DNA of 42,369 nucleotides, taken from contig DERZ01000024.1 of NCBI GenBank assembly GCA_002361155.1, forward strand, positions 15,514 through 57,882, read 5' to 3'. Position 1 is the first letter of the stretch, and each line of letters opens with the position of its first letter. Positions 32,362 through 39,454 of this stretch are shown in pieces. Source of the DNA: Porphyromonadaceae bacterium UBA3327 (lineage in GTDB: Bacteria; Bacteroidota; Bacteroidia; Bacteroidales; Muribaculaceae). Made by a program: the position numbers and the translations under genes. The notes under the pieces are model-generated. The model saw only the letters and a list, made by a program, of their open reading frames with translations, made no database searches and was not told where the DNA came from.

Positions 32362-34134
32362 TCACCGGCGTATGATTACTTTTCTGGACGATCCGTCCGA
32401 CATCCTGATGATGTTCACGCCCGGGGCCGGGCTCTCGAGGCGGTTGCCCCAGAGGTCGTAGACAGCCTCGACGTTTTCAGCGGAGCCGCTGAATGTTCCT
32501 TCGATTCCCGAGACAAGCGTGCCGTTTTTAAGATCGACCGAGGCGCAGTTCTCAATGGCGTTGTTCCTGCAGTCGTACCGGTCGAAGTTATAGATCATGG
32601 CCACTACCTGCATCTTTGTCTTGTCCCACGCCGGATCGAGCCTGAACCTGATGGAATAATCGTAGCTGGTTCCGTTCCATTTGATTTCCTCTCCCCAGGT
32701 GCTGTTCAAGGCGCGTTTCACATGCTGGTGCATGTAGTTCTCGTCGCCTCCGGCCTGACTCTGCGCGGGTACGTCATTCTCAACGAGGAAGACATTGAGG
32801 CGCGAGTCGTATGTCATTGAGTTTTCATCGGCGCGTTCGCACTTCACATTCACGGTCAGTTCGGTGGCGTCGCTGTCGAATCTGTCGCAGTCCACCGTCA
32901 GCCTTGCCGTGGAGATCTCTCCGAGCCTGAGGTCGATCTGGTCGGCGATCTCATCCTCGGAAATGGGGCATACCGTGGGATATTCCTGCTCGGCAAACGC
33001 CACGCGGTCTATCATGAGGGCCGGAGCGAATGTACCTTTGGGACCGAAGAGCCAGAGGTATTCCTTGTCGGCGGGCAATGTGAGCCAGTCTTCATAATAA
33101 CCGGCATGATGGCACACCACGTCCACCTTGTCTCCCTTCTTCTCGAGCACGTTGTGGAGCCAGCCGGCGATGCGGGGACAGTTTACGCACTTTTCGGTGG
33201 TGAACTCCTCGATGAACACCTTGCGGTTGAATCCCTGCGACCTCACCACGAATGTGTGTGTCGCGCTGTTGTTTGACATATCGGGGTCTTCCTTGCCGGA
33301 TACGGCTGCGAGCGTGAACTTCACGGGATGCATCTCCGGATCGGCCGAATTGATGCCGAGGGTGGTGTTCACCGGAAGCTTTGCCGATGTGCCGTAAGGT
33401 ATGTCGGCATCAATGTGGAGCGTTTTTTTCTCGGCTCCTCCGCATTCGATGTCAAGGTCTACTCCGGTGATGGTCTCCGTGCCGAGGTTGCGCACTTCCA
33501 CCGCACCGGTCAGTTCCTGATTGGTGAGGATGAAATATTTCGGCATGGAGGTGGTGACGAGGGCGGCGTTGACGGCAGGCCGTACGCTTCCTTCCACGAG
33601 TCCCTCCACGCAAAGAATGCCCTCCTCCGAACGGTCGGCCCATTCATCCTTCCCTCCCTTGAGATAAAGCGAACCGGTGCCTGGCCTGCTAAGGTTGAGG
33701 ATAGCCTTGGTGGCCGAAGTCTGCCTGAAGGTATAGCCTATATAGAACCCTTTGCCCGTGATGGCGTATGGGGTTGTGAGCCTGAGGTCGTTCCAACCCT
33801 TGGCCACCTTGGCCCCTTCGATCGTTTTCGAGGCGAGGTTCTCGCCGGCCAGATCCTCACGGACCCATGCCGTGAGCTCCTGTACCTTCAGCTTTGTGTT
33901 CATGGCTACGCGGATGGCGGTCAGTTCATCGCCCGTCACCGTGGCTGCGTATGACGCAGGTATGAATATGGCTGCGGATATATCGGCGTTAGGAAGATCG
34001 AACTTGATGGTATTGGTCATAGCCTGTTCGCCGTAACAATGCCCTATGGGATAAGGCGTATCATCTGCCCTGAGGGTCGTGGCCGCCGACATGGCGAACA
34101 CCATCCCCACAAGGACACAAGTGAATTTTTTCAT
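32362..34134 (-). CDS. Omp28-like secreted protein with thioredoxin-like CxxC domain
   Basis: A 590-aa predicted secreted or surface protein. It has a signal peptide (1-23, ending LRA). An N-terminal jelly roll (about 30-180: ELTAIRVAMN, KGWNDLRLTTPYAI, KGFYIGYTF) resembles the repeated jelly roll of the 2235-aa protein at 17033. A CARDB-like domain follows (about 190-300, GAVEVRNLGTETITGVDL). An Omp28-like thioredoxin fold starts at KVFIEEFTTEKCVNCPRIAGW, with C316 and C319 as CVNC, and continues DVVCHHAGYYEDW and FAPALMIDRV. The last part is a beta domain and a sorting-like end (AVYDLWGNRLESPAPGVNIIRM...KVIIRR). Omp28 homologues are abundant outer-membrane-associated antigens in Bacteroidetes; redox activity of the CVNC is plausible but unproven. 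It has its own strong promoter. Confidence 0.82.
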   Translation of the reverse strand: MKKFTCVLVGMVFAMSAATTLRADDTPYPIGHCYGEQAMTNTIKFDLPNADISAAIFIPASYAATVTGDELTAIRVAMNTKLKVQELTAWVREDLAGENLASKTIEGAKVAKGWNDLRLTTPYAITGKGFYIGYTFRQTSATKAILNLSRPGTGSLYLKGGKDEWADRSEEGILCVEGLVEGSVRPAVNAALVTTSMPKYFILTNQELTGAVEVRNLGTETITGVDLDIECGGAEKKTLHIDADIPYGTSAKLPVNTTLGINSADPEMHPVKFTLAAVSGKEDPDMSNNSATHTFVVRSQGFNRKVFIEEFTTEKCVNCPRIAGWLHNVLEKKGDKVDVVCHHAGYYEDWLTLPADKEYLWLFGPKGTFAPALMIDRVAFAEQEYPTVCPISEDEIADQIDLRLGEISTARLTVDCDRFDSDATELTVNVKCERADENSMTYDSRLNVFLVENDVPAQSQAGGDENYMHQHVKRALNSTWGEEIKWNGTSYDYSIRFRLDPAWDKTKMQVVAMIYNFDRYDCRNNAIENCASVDLKNGTLVSGIEGTFSGSAENVEAVYDLWGNRLESPAPGVNIIRMSDGSSRKVIIRR

Positions 34135-34193
34135 TGTGGACTTGGTTTAATGATTGATGAAATCTGTTTCTGACGGCGATTATTGTTGACGAC

Positions 34194-34225
34194 GCAAATA
34201 TAATGATTTTTTATCAGTCTGCAAA
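34194..34225 (-). promoter_or_regulatory. Bacteroidetes promoter for the Omp28-like gene
   Basis: On the minus strand, TATATTTG plus C (34195-34202, C at 34194) is an exact -7 match. TTTG at 34222-34225 is an exact -33 element at 19-bp spacing. It is about 60 bp upstream of the ATG at 34134. This is one of the best promoter matches in the window. Confidence 0.85.
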
Positions 34226-34449
34226 TTTTTTTTGATGCATCAGGATGTTTTTTCTTGCCAAAACCCGAATATCTGCCATCAATCCGTTTATTATCAATAT
34301 TTTAGTTTAGTTATGTTTCTGAATCAGAAAAAGCTTGAGCGAACTTTTCTTAAATTCCAGCAAATAGCCCTGAATCTTTCTAAAAAAATTCAACAAATAT
34401 TCCTAAAAAGTGTTAAATATGTTAAAAACCGGGGGGTAAATCAATTATT

Positions 34450-34481
34450 TTTGGAAATTTAAAAACTATTATTAAGTTTGC
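34450..34481 (+). promoter_or_regulatory. Bacteroidetes promoter for the 1532-aa gene
   Basis: TTTG at 34450-34453 and TAAGTTTGC at 34473-34481 match the -33 and -7 consensus exactly with 19-bp spacing. The ATG lies at 34726, so the untranslated leader would be about 240 nt, unusually long compared with the other promoters here. Confidence 0.8.
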
Positions 34482-34649
34482 CACGGCGATTATTGAAACT
34501 TGTAGGCATTTAGGCCAAGAATCAGATTGTTTAAAAACCATCTTGTCCCCTTACTTAAATCCAATCAAGTTGACATTTTACTTTCATATTGTTACTTAAA
34601 ATCCGATCCACGAAACAGACAGCATTTCACCCAAAATTCCGGCCCCGGG

Positions 34650-34665
34650 ACGTGGTTTTCCACGT
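34650..34665 (+). promoter_or_regulatory. Leader hairpin ACGTGG-TTTT-CCACGT
   Basis: A perfect 6-bp stem with a TTTT loop inside the predicted leader of the 1532-aa gene, 60 nt before its ATG. It is flanked by GG and GTCC that could lengthen the stem with a bulge. It is not followed by a T-run, so it is not an obvious terminator. A regulatory role is inferred only. Confidence 0.4.
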
Positions 34666-34725
34666 GTCCATTCTTAAGCGAAAACCAACCGCGGTATCGC
34701 TTGCAAACCTTAAAAAATAATTCTT

Positions 34726-37700
34726 ATGAGACAACTTTTTACCAACCTTTGCTCGGCACTGCTTGTCGGCACGGTCGCCTTAGGGACGACGGCATCGGCG
34801 CAGTTTGTGGAAAAAGCCGGCAACCGGTCGGGGCATTCTTCCCCGTCGCGGGCGGTCTTGACCGTAGAAAATGAGAAGACAGCGGACTTCATCAGGAAAC
34901 TGCCGCAGCGAAAGACTCGTTCAGCAAAAGGCGGCCTTGCCCGCGCGGTCAAGGGATTCATGCCGACGGCGGCTCCCATGCGGGCGCCCCTCCCCATGGC
35001 GGCCCCCGGCAACATGCCCGATATATGCGGCCTCATGACCTATTCGAACGCATGGGATGATGCGATGCCTGTAATGGGCGTATACACAGTACCCACCAAC
35101 GCCAACCAGTCGTTCGAACTGGTTTTTCCAGCTGAAGAATCGTATGCTGGTGTGGCGCTCGACGGCATTTATTATGCCACAGATTTCATATCGATCGAAG
35201 GAATCGGTATCATGATCTCGATAGCAGGCTATGACCTTGAAAGCGGTGAAAAACTTTTTTCCTTCGAACCGTATCAGTATGACTGCATTCCTCTCTGCCT
35301 CACTGCCGACCCCAATACACATGAGATTTACGGAGTATTCTACGACGAAGATGGCATGGGAATCGAATTCGGAACCATATCATACGACGAGGATGAATTC
35401 TCCCGCACCGTGATCAGCAGTCTAGACATCTCTGACGGTGTCTGGAACTCGATTGCGGTCAGCGGCGACGGCACGTTCTACGGTATCCGCATGAACCAGG
35501 ACGGCATGGGCGTCACCAGAAGCGCCGACCTCTGCACCATCTCCCGCGAAACAGGCGAGGTGAATGTGATCGGCGAGACGGGCGCACTGCCTCAGTATAT
35601 ATCGGATGCCATCATCGATCCCAACACCGACAGGATGTTCTGGACAGTAAGCCCCTCCGACGGCACAGGCTGGCTCTATGAGGTGGACCTTGCCACAGGC
35701 CAGGCTTCGCAGATCTACCAGTTTCCCAACGGCGAGGAGATGGTGGGACTTTATCTCACCTCCACCGGCATCAACCCCAAGGCCCCGGCCGAGCTTAAGG
35801 CCATGGAAGTGGTGTTTGACGACGACTCGCTCACAGGCGAGATCAGGCTGACAGCCCCGCAGCTGCTCTCAAACGGACACCCCGGTATAGGCAAGGTCAC
35901 AGTAAAGGTCGAGGCCAACGGTGAGCCTGTAGGAGAGGCCACCGGCAATTACGGTGCCCGGTTCACAATTCCCGTAACTCTCGACAAAGCCGGCAGATAC
36001 GCTTTCGTAGCTTATGCCGAGAACAGCGACGGATCAGGGCCACGCACGCTCGTGAGCCGTTCATGGCTCGGGGCCGACACCCCTCAGGATCCCGTGGTGA
36101 ACGCCGCCTTTGCCGACGGCAGGATAACACTTTCCTGGGATGCCGTCACCGGTTCGCAGCATGAGGGCTATATAGACCCCGCGCAGGTGACATACAATAT
36201 CTATGACTCCAAAGGGAAACAGCTGGCCCGCGACATCAGGGAGACCAGATACTCCTTCACTATCGACATGCCCGAAGATCTTACCATCTATTCCTACGTG
36301 GTGAAAGCTGTCTACAGCGGCAACGAGTCGGAAGGAGGATGCTCCAACGATGTGATTCTCGGATCCATACGTCCTCCCTATACTCCAGACTTCACCGACA
36401 ACGCCTTAGGCGGGTGGACGCGTATCGACGGCGACAACGACGGCAAGTGCTGGAATGTGGGTATGAACAATATAATATACGTCGGATTCAACAATAACAA
36501 AAAGCTGGATGACTGGCTGATCACTCCCCCCGTGAGGATGGAGGCCGGAAAGGCTTACGCGCTCAATTTCAAGCTCTGGAGCCAGGGGCGTACCTATAAG
36601 GAACGTATTGAGATCAAGATCGGCAAGGAAAATACAAAAGAGGCCATGACGACTGTGGTGATGGATCCACTCGTGTTCAACAACGGAACGTTCCCCGAAG
36701 ACCGCATGGACATATCGAAATACATCAACATCGAGGAGGACGGCATTTATTATATCGGCTTCCACGCATGCTCCGACGCCGGCCAGTATGGCATAAACAT
36801 CAGCGACCTCACACTCGGAGAGGGCGTATCGCTTCTCGCGCCGGGTCCGGTAGAGGGCCTTGCCGCCACCCCCGATCCTGACGGAGAGCTTAAGGTCAAT
36901 GTGAAGTTCACCGCTCCGGTGAATACTATGGAAGGCAACGATCTCGGCTCTCTCACCAGAATCGAGGTGATACGCAACGGCACGCTTGCCAAGACATTCA
37001 ACGCTCCCGCCAAGGGTGCCGAACTTTCATTCGATGACATCATGGACAAGGAGGGACAGGTGCACTATGTCGTGGCCCCCTACAATGAGCATGGCAAGGG
37101 TGTGGAGACCCTGCTTTCCACATGGGTCGGCATGGGCAAGCCCGGACCCGCTCCGGAACCTGCGATAGCACGCACTGAAAAGGACGGAGAAGTGCATCTG
37201 ACATGGAAGCCCATAACGTTCGACAACCGCGGGATAGCAATCAATCCCGCAAAGGTCACCTACAATATCTACCGCATCCAGGGCGGAGAGCGCATCGACG
37301 TGACCAAGGGTCTCACCGCGACATCCCACACCTACAGTCCCGTCAAGGCTGGCGATCAGGAGTTCGTACAGTGCGGTATCTTCGGCCAGACGAGCGCCGG
37401 ACAAGGCTCTCCTTCCTATACGGATCTCATCCCCGTGGGAACACCCTACAAGGGCATGGAGGAGTCAGGACAGCTTGACTACATTATCGGGGTGGAGAAT
37501 TCCGACTACGCCGAATGGGCCATCCAGGATGACTCCTATGATGCCGACGGCCTCATGAAGTCGCAGGACGGCGACAACAGCTTCTTCTGCTGCCACGGAA
37601 CCGCCAAAGAGGCCGAAGCCACTATATTCACCGGCCGAATCAGCCTCAAGGAGATGACAAACCCGGGACTGAGTTTCTTCCTCTTCAACCAATATGACTT

Positions 37701-39324
37701 CGAGAAGGAAATCCTAAATTCCAATGAGATCCGCGTGGAGGTTCTCCCCGACGGGGCGACGGAATGGGTGAAGATCGCCGACGGCACCGTCGACGCGCTC
37801 TGCAACAGCGTGCGTGACGCCTGGAGCCAGGTGACTATCAACCTCAAGGACTTCGCAGGCAAGAGCGTGCAGCTGCGCTTCATCTGCAAGACCATGCACT
37901 TCCTCAACACCGCACTCGACAACATCCGTGTGGCCGATCTCCTCGACCACGACATCAAGTGCGCCGAAATCATGGCCCCCGAAAAATCTGTATGCGGCGA
38001 GAAATATAATGTCACCGTCAAGGTTGCGAACCACGGTATCAGCGATGCCGGAGACTACACCGTCGAGCTTTATGCAGACGATGTGCGTGTTGACTCCAGA
38101 CCCGGAGAGAAAATCGCACCAGGAGAGATATGCACCGTAGAACTGTCGGGCGTAATGCCTCCATATCAGACCGGACGTCTTGAGGTATACGGCAAGGTTG
38201 TGTACGCAGCCGATATGGATGAGAGCAACAACGTGTCGTCCAAGGCCCTGATCACGCCGAGATACACCAATCTTCCTGCCGCAAGCAACTTGACGGCCGA
38301 CAACCCTCCCGGCAAGGTGGAACTCGCATGGACTCCCGCCGAGATCACTTCCGCCTCCGACAAACCATTCACCGAGGACTTCGAAAGCGCAAAGTCTTTC
38401 TCAAAGACTTTCGGCGACTGGATCTTCATCGACGCCGACCTTAAGCCTGTCGGCGGCATGAGCGGCATAACATGGCCCGGCATCACAGCCGGCATTACAA
38501 AAGGGTCGTTCTGGGTGTGGGATCTTTCGGTTGTGGAGGCCACAGGAATGACCTCTCACAGCGGCGACAAGATGCTCTTCTCCGTATATGCCTCGGACGA
38601 CGGCCAGATCGACAACTGGGCAGTTTCTCCCAAGATCAACGGCAAAGCGCAGACCATAAGCTTCTACGCCCGCAGCTATACCGCCAACTATCCCAACCGC
38701 ATCGAGGTATGGTACACCACCAAGTATGCCGACGATCTCACTCCTGAAGACTTTGTGCAGATTCCTTCCGCAACCGTGGGAGCCGTACCCGCCGAATGGA
38801 TGGAGTACAAGGTTGAGATTCCAGCTGGCGCCACACGCTTCGCTATCCGGGACAACAGCTCCGGCGGCTATCTGCTCCTCGTCGACGATGTGACCTACAT
38901 CCCCGGAACATCCGCCACAGGCGCCCAATTCCTCGGATACGACCTGTACCGCAACGGAAGCAAGGTCAACGCACAGCCCATGAATACCACAGACTTCACT
39001 GACACGGAGCTGGTCGACGGCAATTCCTATGAATATGTTGTCGTGGCTGTATACGACAAGGGTATATCCGCACCCTCAAATGTCGCGAGTCTTGTATATT
39101 CCTACAGCAGCGTCGGCTCCCTCCATGGAGGTACGGCTGTGACGGTGCGCGACGGAGACATCATCGTGAGCGGGGCCGAGGGCCTGCGCGTGCTTGTCGC
39201 GGCAGCCGACGGAAAGATTGTATTCAACGGCACAGGCAGCGACAATACTGTGATTCCCGCGGCATCGGGCATCTATGTGGTGAATGTAGAAGGATTGCCT
39301 TCCGTGAAGGTGATCGTCCGCTGA
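34726..39324 (+). CDS. Secreted multidomain FN3/choice-of-anchor-J protein (1532 aa), paralogue of the 5079 gene
   Basis: Large predicted secreted surface protein of unknown function. It has a signal peptide (1-25, ending ASA) and a Pro/Ala-rich segment. Domains match the 5079 protein in order: propeller-like region (about 96-350, starting CGLMTYSNAWDD), FN3 x2 (348-545), anchor-J (549-705, DDWLITPPV motif), FN3 x2 (706-905), anchor-J (906-1070), CARDB-like domain (1075-1180), FN3 split by a third anchor-J (1183-1460, DNWAVSPKI motif), and a C-terminal domain (about 1465-1532) ending ASGIYVVNVEG...VKVIVR. FN3 linkers are WLGADTPQ and WVGMGKPG. A terminator follows, then a third relative. No enzyme motif is seen. 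No regulator gene adjoins it, unlike its paralogue. Confidence 0.82.
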   Translation: MRQLFTNLCSALLVGTVALGTTASAQFVEKAGNRSGHSSPSRAVLTVENEKTADFIRKLPQRKTRSAKGGLARAVKGFMPTAAPMRAPLPMAAPGNMPDICGLMTYSNAWDDAMPVMGVYTVPTNANQSFELVFPAEESYAGVALDGIYYATDFISIEGIGIMISIAGYDLESGEKLFSFEPYQYDCIPLCLTADPNTHEIYGVFYDEDGMGIEFGTISYDEDEFSRTVISSLDISDGVWNSIAVSGDGTFYGIRMNQDGMGVTRSADLCTISRETGEVNVIGETGALPQYISDAIIDPNTDRMFWTVSPSDGTGWLYEVDLATGQASQIYQFPNGEEMVGLYLTSTGINPKAPAELKAMEVVFDDDSLTGEIRLTAPQLLSNGHPGIGKVTVKVEANGEPVGEATGNYGARFTIPVTLDKAGRYAFVAYAENSDGSGPRTLVSRSWLGADTPQDPVVNAAFADGRITLSWDAVTGSQHEGYIDPAQVTYNIYDSKGKQLARDIRETRYSFTIDMPEDLTIYSYVVKAVYSGNESEGGCSNDVILGSIRPPYTPDFTDNALGGWTRIDGDNDGKCWNVGMNNIIYVGFNNNKKLDDWLITPPVRMEAGKAYALNFKLWSQGRTYKERIEIKIGKENTKEAMTTVVMDPLVFNNGTFPEDRMDISKYINIEEDGIYYIGFHACSDAGQYGINISDLTLGEGVSLLAPGPVEGLAATPDPDGELKVNVKFTAPVNTMEGNDLGSLTRIEVIRNGTLAKTFNAPAKGAELSFDDIMDKEGQVHYVVAPYNEHGKGVETLLSTWVGMGKPGPAPEPAIARTEKDGEVHLTWKPITFDNRGIAINPAKVTYNIYRIQGGERIDVTKGLTATSHTYSPVKAGDQEFVQCGIFGQTSAGQGSPSYTDLIPVGTPYKGMEESGQLDYIIGVENSDYAEWAIQDDSYDADGLMKSQDGDNSFFCCHGTAKEAEATIFTGRISLKEMTNPGLSFFLFNQYDFEKEILNSNEIRVEVLPDGATEWVKIADGTVDALCNSVRDAWSQVTINLKDFAGKSVQLRFICKTMHFLNTALDNIRVADLLDHDIKCAEIMAPEKSVCGEKYNVTVKVANHGISDAGDYTVELYADDVRVDSRPGEKIAPGEICTVELSGVMPPYQTGRLEVYGKVVYAADMDESNNVSSKALITPRYTNLPAASNLTADNPPGKVELAWTPAEITSASDKPFTEDFESAKSFSKTFGDWIFIDADLKPVGGMSGITWPGITAGITKGSFWVWDLSVVEATGMTSHSGDKMLFSVYASDDGQIDNWAVSPKINGKAQTISFYARSYTANYPNRIEVWYTTKYADDLTPEDFVQIPSATVGAVPAEWMEYKVEIPAGATRFAIRDNSSGGYLLLVDDVTYIPGTSATGAQFLGYDLYRNGSKVNAQPMNTTDFTDTELVDGNSYEYVVVAVYDKGISAPSNVASLVYSYSSVGSLHGGTAVTVRDGDIIVSGAEGLRVLVAAADGKIVFNGTGSDNTVIPAASGIYVVNVEGLPSVKVIVR

Positions 39325-39337
39325 TCCTGTATGAGAT

Positions 39338-39371
39338 ATCCCCGGGGAGGGTTCCATTTCTCTCCGGGGAT
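39338..39371 (+). terminator. Terminator or attenuator between the two FN3 genes
   Basis: A 12-bp stem (39338-39349 with 39360-39371) with one G-T pair, CCCCGG core and a 10-nt loop. There is no T-run directly after it. No good -33/-7 pair lies between it and the next ATG at 39455, so partial read-through is likely. Confidence 0.6.
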
Positions 39372-39454
39372 CCGACATCCATAGAAAAGGGCACGCCGCG
39401 ACGGCGGACGGTGTCCACAGTTTTTTTGAACTGAACATTTTTAAACATGAGAAC

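Larger units (their letters stand above)
34135..34725. other. Divergent intergenic region with two strong promoters and a long leader, 591 bp
   Basis: AT-rich region between the Omp28-like gene and the 1532-aa gene. It holds two promoters (34194-34225 on minus; 34450-34481 on plus). Between them is about 220 bp of low-complexity A/T sequence with no supported gene. The plus promoter implies a leader of about 240 nt (roughly 34487-34725) containing a small hairpin, 34650-34665. Confidence 0.65.

Noticed and set aside
34232..34462. A 76-codon plus-strand frame in the AT-rich intergenic region
   Set aside because: Composition is Lys/Gln/Phe-rich as expected from A/T tracts, it runs into the promoter of the next gene, and no signal or domain is visible.
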